Assembly: GCA_937900975.1 (NCBI GenBank)
Contig: CALCPC010000236.1
Location: 1 to 13,486, forward strand
Reading direction: 5' to 3'
DNA: 13,486 nt
Source of the DNA: an uncultured Paracoccaceae bacterium
Lineage (GTDB): Bacteria > Pseudomonadota > Alphaproteobacteria > Rhodobacterales > Rhodobacteraceae
The notes under the pieces were generated by a model, which worked only from the letters and a program-made list of their open reading frames with translations, made no database searches and was not told the origin of the DNA. Of the stretch, positions 7,496 to 13,486 are shown one piece after another (the stretch's first letter is position 1; the number at the start of each line of letters is the position of its first letter). Made by a program: the position numbers and the translations under genes.

Positions 7496-7676
7496 AAGCC
7501 AGATGCCTCGATACGCTGCGTCCCGCGCCTCGCCGGCCCCGGGGGGGCAAAGCGCCTTCGTATCATGGCCGGAAATCCCCGGGCGGCAAACGGTCAACTC
7601 AGCCCAGTCTTTGCGAAAATCACAACTCCCAGGTTGGCAGAGCGGGGTTTGGTTCGGTTGGGAACAGTCCTGGCCG
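7496..7676. other. 181-bp gap between DUF3891 gene and Ig-like gene
   Basis: No clear promoter, terminator or separate gene was found here. On the minus strand the frame of the downstream Ig-like gene is open throughout. It would encode a Cys-containing segment (SQPNQTPLCQPGSCDFRK, then WAELTVC) with only a TTG as a candidate start and no ATG. Its composition is less arginine-rich than the obvious out-of-frame shadow further upstream. The gap may hold a promoter or 5' leader for the Ig-like gene, or part of its true N-terminus. Confidence 0.4.
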
Positions 7677-8315
7677 CTAACCCGGACGGATGCTGTAGGA
7701 CAGCAACAGAGGGTCCAGCGCCTCGGGGTAGCCCGCGCTGCGGTAGGCCAGAAGATACCCTTCCAACTTGGGGCAGGTGAAGGGCCAGGGCCGCACCACG
7801 GCCACGCCCCCCTGCAACGCGTATTGCAGATCCACCGCGCCATCGCCCGTCGCCACCGTAAGCGACCGCGACACCTCGGCCTCGAAACAGATATCGAAGG
7901 AGACGACATCGCAAAAGGCCGTGATCGTATCGGCGCGGTGAAAGGAGCTGAGGTCGCGGCCCGCCGCCACCGCGGCGATCCGCTGGTCAAGCCGCGCCGA
8001 CAGCGGCCCGGGCCGCGGCATCTGCATCAGCCGGCGGACATGGAACAGCACGACCAGTTCGGCCTCCAGATCCGTCCCGGCGGAGGCAAGCCAAGCATCC
8101 ACCTGCGCCGCCCGCGCCGCTGGCGCGATCTTTCCGACAGCGGCGGTGTCGAGATAGCCGAACGCCCGGTCATGCGTCGCCACGCCCAGGACGAAGCTGT
8201 CCCGCGCGATTGGCAGGGAAAAGCCCGCAGCACCCCAATGGAACGCCATCTGTCCCGAAAGCTTTAGATGTTCGGCTTGCGGGACGACAATGGGGCGGCG
8301 TTTGCTTTCGAACAT
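7677..8315 (-). CDS. DUF3891 family protein
   Basis: The 212-residue protein matches the pattern I know for DUF3891. An N-terminal PQAEHLKLSGQMAFHWG resembles the family's P-x-x-H-x-x-LSGQLA-x-x-WG. A central ATHDRAFGYLD parallels the family's HD-G-W region. A mid-protein VVLFHVRRL and a late FCDVVSFDICFE, followed by PWPF, also fit. The conserved histidines suggest a metal or hydrolase site, but the biochemical role of the family is not established. The start is the first ATG of the frame; the ribosome site is weak. It lies 109 bp downstream of dxs on the same strand and 181 bp upstream of the Ig-like gene. It could end the dxs transcript or begin the unknown cluster. It is probably cytoplasmic, with no signal peptide or membrane segment. 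Confidence 0.72.
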   Translation of the reverse strand: MFESKRRPIVVPQAEHLKLSGQMAFHWGAAGFSLPIARDSFVLGVATHDRAFGYLDTAAVGKIAPAARAAQVDAWLASAGTDLEAELVVLFHVRRLMQMPRPGPLSARLDQRIAAVAAGRDLSSFHRADTITAFCDVVSFDICFEAEVSRSLTVATGDGAVDLQYALQGGVAVVRPWPFTCPKLEGYLLAYRSAGYPEALDPLLLSYSIRPG

Positions 8316-8424
8316 GGGCCGGGCCTACCGCGTTTCGCGCTCTGGCCAAGCGGCATTGCCGCCGGCGGGCCGGGGTGGGGCGGTGCTGGGGCCCGAGCTG
8401 AAGCAACAGCCACAGCCGAAACCG

Positions 8425-10353
8425 CTAAGCCCTGCGTTCATCGAGATTGGCGACCCCGAGAACGTCCAGCACCTTCGCCTCGATATGCGCCGCACTCATC
8501 GCCGCGGCCGCGTACATCTTGGCTGGACTGTCCTGGTCCAGGAATGTGTCGGGCAACACCATCGAACGGAACGTCAGGCCGCGGTCGAAAACGCCCGCCT
8601 CGGCCAAAAGCTGCGCGACATGGCTGCCGAACCCGCCGACCGCGCCTTCTTCGATGGTGATTAACGCCTCATGCTCCTCCGCCAGGCTGAGGATCAGATC
8701 GCGGTCCAAGGGTTTGGCAAAACGCGCATCGGCAATGGTGGGCAGGATGCCACGGCGCGACAGCGCTTCGGCGGCGCGCCGACACTCCTGCAACCGGGCG
8801 CCGAAGGACAGGATGGCGACGCCCGCCCCCTCCTCCACAATCCGGCCGCGCCCGATCTCCAGCACTTGACCCTGCTCTGGCAAATCGACGCCAACCCCCT
8901 CGCCCCGCGGAAAGCGAAAGGCAGACGGGCGGTCGTCGATGGCATGGGCGGTCGCGACCATATGCACAAGCTCCGCCTCGTCGGCGGCGGCCATGACCAC
9001 GAAATCGGGCAGGTTTGCAAGGAAGGCAATATCGAAGGCGCCCGCATGGGTCGGCCCATCGGCGCCGACAAGGCCCGCGCGATCTATGGCAAAGCGCACT
9101 GGCAGCCGCTGCAACGCGACATCATGCACGACCTGATCATAGCCCCGCTGCAGAAAGGTCGAGTAGATCGCGCAAAAGGGTTTCAGCCCGCCCGCCGCCA
9201 TCCCAGCGGCGAAGGTCACGCCATGCTGCTCTGCGATGCCGACATCGAAACAGCGGCTAGGAAAGCGCTCACCAAAGAGGTTGAGCCCTGTCCCGCCGGG
9301 CATCGCGGCGGTCACGGCGGTGACCAACGGATCCACCTCCGCCGCCCGGATCAGGCGTTCTGCGAAAACCTTGGTGTAGGAGGGTGCGTTCGACACGGGC
9401 TTTTTCTGATCGCCCGTCACCGGGTCGAACTTCGCGGTGGCATGGCCCTTGTCCGCCGCCCGCTCTGCCGGGGGAAAACCCTTGCCCTTTTTTGTGATCG
9501 CATGGATCAGCACCGGCCCGTCGGCGCGGGTTTTGACGGTGCGCAGCACCGCAAGAAGTTGGTCCATATCGTGGCCGTCGATCGGCCAGATGTAAGAAAA
9601 CCCCAGTTCTTCGAACAGTGTCCCGCCGACTGTCGCGGCGTTCACTAGCTCCCGCGCGCGGCGGGCGCCTTCCTGAAACGGTTGAGGGAGCAGGCTGACC
9701 GCGCCTTTCGCGGCGGCCTTAAGTTCCTGAAACGGTGCGCCCGCGTAAAGCCCCGACAGATAGGTCGACATCGCCCCGACCGGGCGGTCAATCGACATCT
9801 CGTTGTCGTTGAGAATAACGATCAGCCGTTTGCCAAGATGGCCCGCGTTGTTCAGCCCTTCATAGGCCATTCCGGCGCTGATCGCCCCGTCGCCGATGAC
9901 CGCGACCACATCGCCGATCCCGTGCTCGGGCGCGCCGCCGAGATCCCGCGCCACGGCAAAGCCCAGTCCGGCAGAGATCGAGGTCGAGGAATGCGCGGCG
10001 CCGAACGGGTCAAAGGCGCTTTCGCTGCGTTTGGTGAACCCCGACAGCCCGCCGCCCTTGCGCAATGTCAGCGCCCGGTCGCGCCGCCCGGTCAGGATCT
10101 TGTGCGGATAGCGTAGGTGGCTGACATCCCAACTCAGCCGATCCTTCGGTGTGTTGAAGCCGGCGTGCAGCGCAACTGGCAACTCCTCCACGCCTAGCCC
10201 CGCGCCAAGATGCCCGCCGGTTTCGCTGACGACCGAGATCGTCTCGGCCCGCAACTCATGCGCCAAGCGCGTCAGATCGCTGTCTGACAGCCGCCGCAGA
10301 TCCTCGGGCATCGGGGCACGGTCTAAAAGCGGGGTTAGGGGGCGGTCGGTCAT
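8425..10353 (-). CDS. dxs: 1-deoxy-D-xylulose-5-phosphate synthase
   Basis: Dxs condenses pyruvate and glyceraldehyde 3-phosphate to DXP, the first step of the MEP isoprenoid pathway and a source of thiamine and pyridoxal precursors. It is cytoplasmic and depends on thiamine diphosphate. The 642-residue length is standard. Visible features are GGHLG (His48), [23 protein letters not shown], and HSSTS (His121). The cofactor motif starts at GDG (154-156) and ends in LNDN. VGIAEQH holds the catalytic Glu375. [13 protein letters not shown] (Asp432, His436) and [10 protein letters not shown] also fit. A GAGG ribosome site lies 5 bases before the ATG. It follows ispA by 51 bp, the order seen in many proteobacteria. 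Oddities: the usual VGHQ-A-YPHK is [17 protein letters not shown] is GAAHSSTS, and Y-I-G-P-I-D-G-H-D is YIWPIDGHD. The active-site His, Asp and Glu residues remain, so activity is likely, but this could be a diverged paralogue. Confidence 0.95.
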   Translation of the reverse strand: MTDRPLTPLLDRAPMPEDLRRLSDSDLTRLAHELRAETISVVSETGGHLGAGLGVEELPVALHAGFNTPKDRLSWDVSHLRYPHKILTGRRDRALTLRKGGGLSGFTKRSESAFDPFGAAHSSTSISAGLGFAVARDLGGAPEHGIGDVVAVIGDGAISAGMAYEGLNNAGHLGKRLIVILNDNEMSIDRPVGAMSTYLSGLYAGAPFQELKAAAKGAVSLLPQPFQEGARRARELVNAATVGGTLFEELGFSYIWPIDGHDMDQLLAVLRTVKTRADGPVLIHAITKKGKGFPPAERAADKGHATAKFDPVTGDQKKPVSNAPSYTKVFAERLIRAAEVDPLVTAVTAAMPGGTGLNLFGERFPSRCFDVGIAEQHGVTFAAGMAAGGLKPFCAIYSTFLQRGYDQVVHDVALQRLPVRFAIDRAGLVGADGPTHAGAFDIAFLANLPDFVVMAAADEAELVHMVATAHAIDDRPSAFRFPRGEGVGVDLPEQGQVLEIGRGRIVEEGAGVAILSFGARLQECRRAAEALSRRGILPTIADARFAKPLDRDLILSLAEEHEALITIEEGAVGGFGSHVAQLLAEAGVFDRGLTFRSMVLPDTFLDQDSPAKMYAAAAMSAAHIEAKVLDVLGVANLDERRA

Positions 10354-10404
10354 AGCAACCTCGTGTCTTCAGGCTGGGGGCGTCGGGCTCACGGCGATGG
10401 GGGG

Positions 10405-11289
10405 CTAACGGTCGCGGCTTACAATGAACTCTGCGGCGCGGCGCAGATTCGAAGCGGCCGAGCCATACACGGCCAGACTGTCACACGCACTTGACACTAA
10501 GTCACGTGCTTTTTGCTGGGCGCCCGCCAGGCCGAGATGCGAGACAAAGGTCGCCTTGCCCGCCGCCGCGTCCTTGCCGGTTGCCTTGCCCGTCGCCGCC
10601 GACGAGGCGGTGACATCCAGGATGTCGTCCTGGATCTGAAAGGCAAGGCCCACATCGGTGGCATACCGCGCGAGATGGGCTGTGTTGGATTTGCCCAGCA
10701 CGGCGCCTGCCTCCACCGACCAGCCGATCAGAGCACCGGTTTTGCGCGCCTGCAACCGGGTGATCGCCTCCAAGGATTGCGGCCCGCCGGTCTCGGCGGC
10801 GATGTCATCGGCCTGACCGCCGACCATCCCGTCCCAGCCAATCGCCTCGGCCAGACGGTCGATCAGCTTTAGCCGGATCGCGGGATCCGGCGCCGTGCGG
10901 GGTGAGGCGAGGATCCGGAACGCCAGCGATTGCAGCGCATCGCCGGCCAGGATCGCCGTCGCGTCATCCCATTTCACATGCACTGTGGGCTTGCCGCGGC
11001 GCAGCGCGTCGTCGTCCATCGCCGGCAAATCGTCATGCACCAGCGAATAGGCATGGACGCATTCCACCGCCCCGGCCGCACGCAGCGATTGCGCGTCGGG
11101 AACCTGAAACATCCGCGCCGTCTCTACCACAAAAAACGCGCGCAGCCGCTTGCCACCGGACAGCGTCGCATAGCGCATCGCCGATGTCAGGGCATCGGTT
11201 TCGGGCGGCAAAAGCGTCTCTAACCCGGTTTCGGTGTCCGTCGCGATCTGGCTAAGCAGCGCGTGAAACTGAAGAGCGTCGGCATCCAT
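10405..11289 (-). CDS. ispA: Farnesyl diphosphate synthase (geranyltranstransferase)
   Basis: IspA adds isopentenyl diphosphate units to dimethylallyl and geranyl diphosphate to make farnesyl diphosphate. This feeds quinones, undecaprenyl phosphate and often carotenoids. The 294-residue protein is of normal length. GGKRLR at 45-50 binds substrate. The first aspartate-rich motif is DDLPAMDDD (86-94), followed by LRRGKPTVH and ILAGDAL. The second aspartate motif is QDDILD (220-225). ATGKDAAAGKATFV near 235-250 is typical of the short-chain bacterial group. It starts 6 bp after the xseB stop, with TAGG near the start codon, so it is co-transcribed with xseB. A geranylgeranyl synthase is the main alternative, less likely given the xseB-ispA-dxs context. 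Confidence 0.94.
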   Translation of the reverse strand: MDADALQFHALLSQIATDTETGLETLLPPETDALTSAMRYATLSGGKRLRAFFVVETARMFQVPDAQSLRAAGAVECVHAYSLVHDDLPAMDDDALRRGKPTVHVKWDDATAILAGDALQSLAFRILASPRTAPDPAIRLKLIDRLAEAIGWDGMVGGQADDIAAETGGPQSLEAITRLQARKTGALIGWSVEAGAVLGKSNTAHLARYATDVGLAFQIQDDILDVTASSAATGKATGKDAAAGKATFVSHLGLAGAQQKARDLVSSACDSLAVYGSAASNLRRAAEFIVSRDR

Positions 11290-11295
11290 CGGCGC

Positions 11296-11508
11296 CTAGC
11301 GGATTTCCACCGGTTTCGCAGTGACGCCCCCCTGCGCTTCGGTGATCTGCGCCACTTTCTCCTCCGCCGCGGCAAGGCGCGCCTCGCAATGCGCCTTCAG
11401 CGCGGCACCGCGTTCGTAAAGCGCGATGGACTGCTCTAGCGGAACGGCGCCGGTCTCAAGCACTCCCACGCCAATATCCAGCGCGGCCAACGCATCCTCA
11501 ATCGACAT
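11296..11508 (-). CDS. xseB: Exodeoxyribonuclease VII small subunit
   Basis: XseB associates with the large subunit XseA to form exonuclease VII, which degrades single-stranded DNA in repair. The 70-residue protein fits the family's usual 65-85 residues. It has the signature pattern of an N-terminal helix with ALAALD, then LETGAVPLEQSIALYERGAAL, which is close to the standard G-x-LPLEESL-x-LYERG-x-L motif. A second helix begins CEARLAAAEEKV. No strong Shine-Dalgarno site is seen before the ATG. The gene starts 26 bp after the deacetylase-family gene and ends 6 bp before ispA. xseA is not in the window. Confidence 0.93.
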   Translation of the reverse strand: MSIEDALAALDIGVGVLETGAVPLEQSIALYERGAALKAHCEARLAAAEEKVAQITEAQGGVTAKPVEIR

Positions 11509-11534
11509 ATCGGCGACGGGACGGTCTTAGCTGC

Positions 11535-12470
11535 TCATCCACTGAACTCCATCAAAACCTCGACATGCGCGGCGGTCGAGGCCGCGAGAGCGTCTAAATC
11601 ATAGCCGCCTTCTAAGGTTGAGACAACGCGCCCACCCGCGACCTCAGCCGCCAGGGCCAGGATCTCCCGCGTGACCCAGGTAAAATCGGCAACGTCAAGC
11701 GCGAGGTTGGCCAGCGGATCGTCGCGATGGGCATCAAAGCCCGCCGAGATAAAGATCATCTCAGGCTTATGCGCCGCGACCGCGGGCAGGACCAGCCGCG
11801 CGATCTGTCGGCGGAACTGCGCGCCATCGGCGCCGGCGGGCAGGGGCACGTTCACGATTTGGCCATGCGCGCCGGTTTCCTCGGCCCGCCCGGTCCCGGG
11901 GTAAAGCGGCATTTGATGGGTGGAGGCGAACAGGATGCGCGGGTCGTCCCACACCAGATCCTGGGAGCCGTTGCCGTGATGGACGTCGAAATCGATGATC
12001 GCCACGCGCGACAACCCATGCGCCTCCAGCGCGTGGCGGGCGCCGATCACGACATTGCCGAAAAGGCAGAAGCCCATCGGACGCATCGCCTCGGCATGGT
12101 GGCCGGGGGGGCGAACGGCCGCGAAGGCGTTCTTGGCCGCGCCCGTCATCACCGCATCGACGGCCTGCACATTGGCCCCCGCAGCGCGGAGCGCGGCGGC
12201 AAGCGATCCCTCGGACATATGCGTATCGGGGTCGAGCGATGTGCCGCCATAGGAGGGCGCCGCCGCGCGGATCCGATCAAGATGCGCGGGCGGATGCGCG
12301 CGAAGAACCTCGGCGTCGGTTGCAAGCCGCGCCTCCCGCCGCAGAAGCGGCGCGAATTGCGGGGCATCGAGAGCGTCGAGGATCGCCTGAAGCCGCGCGA
12401 CCCGCTCTGGGTGGCCGTCGGGGGTCACGTGGTTCAAACAGTCGGGGTGGGTTAAAAGAAGCGTCGCCAT
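11535..12470 (-). CDS. Histone deacetylase family hydrolase
   Basis: This is a class II-type histone-deacetylase-fold zinc amidohydrolase. Bacterial members include acetylpolyamine amidohydrolases and acetoin-utilisation-like proteins; the substrate here is unknown. From the ATG at 12470 the protein has 311 residues. An ATG 15 bases upstream lacks a ribosome site, whereas TAGGG lies just before the chosen one. The N-terminus TLLLTHPDCLNH and DGHPERVARL are typical. RPPGHHA gives the paired catalytic His124-His125. DFDVHHGNG supplies zinc ligands Asp162 and His164. SAGFDAHRDDP supplies Asp246. LEGGYD holds Tyr290 of the active site. All expected catalytic residues are present. It lies between irr and xseB, 48 bp and 26 bp away, so it probably shares their transcript; a functional link to either is not evident. 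Confidence 0.92.
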   Translation of the reverse strand: MATLLLTHPDCLNHVTPDGHPERVARLQAILDALDAPQFAPLLRREARLATDAEVLRAHPPAHLDRIRAAAPSYGGTSLDPDTHMSEGSLAAALRAAGANVQAVDAVMTGAAKNAFAAVRPPGHHAEAMRPMGFCLFGNVVIGARHALEAHGLSRVAIIDFDVHHGNGSQDLVWDDPRILFASTHQMPLYPGTGRAEETGAHGQIVNVPLPAGADGAQFRRQIARLVLPAVAAHKPEMIFISAGFDAHRDDPLANLALDVADFTWVTREILALAAEVAGGRVVSTLEGGYDLDALAASTAAHVEVLMEFSG

Positions 12471-12518
12471 GCGCCCTAGAACCATGCGCGCCGGCTGTGT
12501 GCAAGACAGGCGGCGGGA

Positions 12519-12956
12519 TCACGCCTTGCGACGGATCCGAATGACCACGTCGATTTTTGAGATTTCGCACCCTTGCGGAGGCTCTGGCAATTGGGCGAGC
12601 CGGACGGCATCGGCGGGGGCGTCGGTGACCTTGCCATCCTCCTCCCAATAATAATGGGCGTGATCGTCCGTCCGGGTGTCGAAATAGGACCGGTTGCCGT
12701 CAACCGTCACTTCCATCATCAACCCCGCGTCGCAAAAGGCGCGCAACGTGTTGTAGACAGTGGCCAGCGACACCGGCGCCGGCCCTTGGCCCGCCAATTC
12801 GTGCAAGCCTTCGGCGGTGACATGGCGGTCCTGTCCATCGCCGATCAAAAGGGCGGCCAGTGTCAACCGTTGGCGCGTCGGCCGCAGGTCGCCCGCGGCA
12901 AGCCAAGATGCCGCCCGTGTCTCGCTGGCCGATTTAGAACCGCTTGCGTCAGTCAT
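12519..12956 (-). CDS. irr: Iron response regulator Irr (Fur family)
   Basis: Irr is a Fur-family DNA-binding regulator of alphaproteobacteria that senses heme and controls iron and heme genes. The chosen start gives 145 residues. The winged-helix part shows [23 protein letters not shown] and the recognition helix [14 protein letters not shown] (about 62-74). [17 protein letters not shown] follows. The C-terminal [20 protein letters not shown] is characteristic of Irr rather than Fur or Zur. The CxxC zinc pairs of many Fur proteins are absent, as expected for Irr. At 99-101 the H-x-H motif implicated in heme binding is HAH, not the common HHH. Three in-frame starts lie together (GTG 12962, ATG 12959, ATG 12956); the last has AGAGG 5 bases upstream. 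It is divergent from fabA, an arrangement I associate with this class. Confidence 0.9.
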   Translation of the reverse strand: MTDASGSKSASETRAASWLAAGDLRPTRQRLTLAALLIGDGQDRHVTAEGLHELAGQGPAPVSLATVYNTLRAFCDAGLMMEVTVDGNRSYFDTRTDDHAHYYWEEDGKVTDAPADAVRLAQLPEPPQGCEISKIDVVIRIRRKA

Positions 12957-13105
12957 CATCACCTCTTCACCCCTCTATATCGCGTTTTTTCCGGGAATTG
13001 CGAGTCCTGTGGCAGGCAGAGTGTGATGCGTGCGGCAATCGGGCTCCACTTGCGCACGCGGCATACGGGGTGATACGGGAAAGCGCTCATTCGAAAGGCC
13101 GTGCA
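12957..13105. promoter_or_regulatory. Divergent intergenic region between irr and fabA
   Basis: These 149 bp must hold the promoters of both genes if each is transcribed from here. An AGAGG ribosome site for irr sits at 12962-12966 on the minus strand. A GAAAGG site for fabA ends 7 bases before its ATG. A TATAGA hexamer occurs on the minus strand at 12974-12979, but it is too close to the start and lacks a good -35 element. TTGCGC followed by GATACG upstream of fabA is only a weak match. I saw no clear Irr operator-like palindrome. The promoter role is inferred from gene orientation. Confidence 0.45.
12962..12966 (-). promoter_or_regulatory. Ribosome binding site of irr
   Basis: AGAGG on the minus strand lies 5 bases before the ATG at 12956. 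It is only 2 bases before the ATG at 12959 and overlaps the GTG at 12962. Spacing therefore favours the 12956 start and the 145-residue form of Irr. Confidence 0.6.
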
Positions 13106-13486
13106 ATGACCGAAAGACCGACCAGCATAGATTACGACGGGCTGTTGCAGTGCGCGCGGGGGGAGATGTTCGGGCCAGGCAATCCGCAGCTGCCAGCGCC
13201 GCCGATGCTGATGATGGACCGGGTCACCGAGATTTCGGCCGATGGCGGCAGCGCGGGCAAGGGCCATGTGGTCGCGGAATTCGACATCCGCCCGGACCTG
13301 TGGTTTTTCGAGTGTCATTTTATCGGCGACCCAGTGATGCCGGGCTGTCTTGGCCTTGACGCGCTGTGGCAATTGACCGGGTTCAACCTGGGTTGGCGCG
13401 GGATGCAAGGCAAGGGCCGCGCGCTGGGCGTGGGCGAGGTGAAGTTCACGGGCGGTCATGAACAGCCCATCGTCGCGGTGAACAAT
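13106..13486 (+). CDS. fabA: 3-hydroxydecanoyl-ACP dehydratase/isomerase FabA (partial)
   Basis: FabA dehydrates 3-hydroxydecanoyl-ACP and isomerises the product to cis-3-decenoyl-ACP, the branch point to unsaturated fatty acids in type II synthesis. The first 127 codons are present, and the frame is open to the window end. The full protein is usually about 170 residues, so roughly a quarter is missing. Visible elements are [16 protein letters not shown], then [25 protein letters not shown] with the catalytic His71 and Asp85 (His70 and Asp84 in E. coli), then [11 protein letters not shown]. The DALWQL context is typical of FabA and separates it from FabZ. The start has GAAAGG upstream and gives the standard N-terminus. 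fabB is expected just beyond the window. Confidence 0.95.
   Translation, partial: MTERPTSIDYDGLLQCARGEMFGPGNPQLPAPPMLMMDRVTEISADGGSAGKGHVVAEFDIRPDLWFFECHFIGDPVMPGCLGLDALWQLTGFNLGWRGMQGKGRALGVGEVKFTGGHEQPIVAVNN

Noticed and set aside
7496..7990. The 165-codon N-terminal extension of the Ig-like protein
   Set aside because: Its first two thirds overlap the DUF3891 gene and are Arg, Pro and Trp-rich. The ATG at 7495 has a ribosome site. Only the part in the gap is kept as a question.
7023..8267. A 414-codon plus-strand open frame opposite the Ig-like and DUF3891 genes
   Set aside because: It crosses two minus-strand genes and has Arg, Pro and Ser-rich low-information content. DUF3891 family motifs are on the minus strand.
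8316..8424. GC-rich gap after dxs with CCGCCGGCGG as a terminator
   Set aside because: The palindrome has no loop and no T run on the minus strand follows it. No gene or clear signal is seen in these 109 bp.
8671..9648. A 325-codon plus-strand open frame inside dxs
   Set aside because: dxs is certain on the minus strand; this is its GC-rich shadow.
12471..12518. TTGCAC and TTCTAG spaced 17 bp as a promoter for the deacetylase-family gene
   Set aside because: TTCTAG matches the -10 consensus poorly, and transcription would start almost at or after the start codon.

Overview
The window is high-GC DNA that reads as a chromosome segment of an alphaproteobacterium, most likely of the Rhodobacterales. 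This is inferred from an Irr-type iron regulator divergent from fabA, an xseB-ispA-dxs run, and the overall protein character. No rRNA or tRNA is present to confirm it.

Region 1 (8-4443, plus strand) is the distal part of a type II secretion operon, gspG-H-I-J-K-L-M. It encodes the major pseudopilin, the four minor pseudopilins and the two inner-membrane assembly-platform proteins. Every gene overlaps the next: gspG/gspH by 26 bp and the rest by ATGA or GTGA junctions, so translation is probably coupled. The upstream genes (gspC, D, E, F) would lie outside the window; no gspN or gspO follows gspM.

Region 2 (4440-4588) is a short gap between convergent genes. It holds a weak terminator-like hairpin at the gspM stop and a 111-bp nested imperfect palindrome. 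The palindrome looks like an intergenic repeat of REP or MITE type, and its right edge touches the stop codon of the facing gene.

Region 3 (4588-8315, minus strand) has three genes of unknown role, in transcription order: a DUF3891-family protein, a 647-residue Ig-like, cysteine-containing protein without a visible signal peptide, and a 324-residue protein with a signal peptide. The last two overlap by 11 bp and are probably co-translated. This is the least explained part of the window.

Region 4 (8425-12956, minus strand) is housekeeping: irr, a histone-deacetylase-family hydrolase, xseB, ispA and dxs, with gaps of only 6 to 51 bp. Dxs makes DXP, which enters the MEP pathway. IspA builds farnesyl diphosphate from the C5 units that pathway yields. 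The Dxs copy has unusual substitutions at several positions that are normally glycine.

Region 5 (12957-13486) is a 149-bp divergent intergenic region, then the first 127 codons of fabA, which is cut by the window end. No gene-free stretch exceeds 300 bases. I saw no CRISPR array, tRNA, rRNA, transposase or phage gene.
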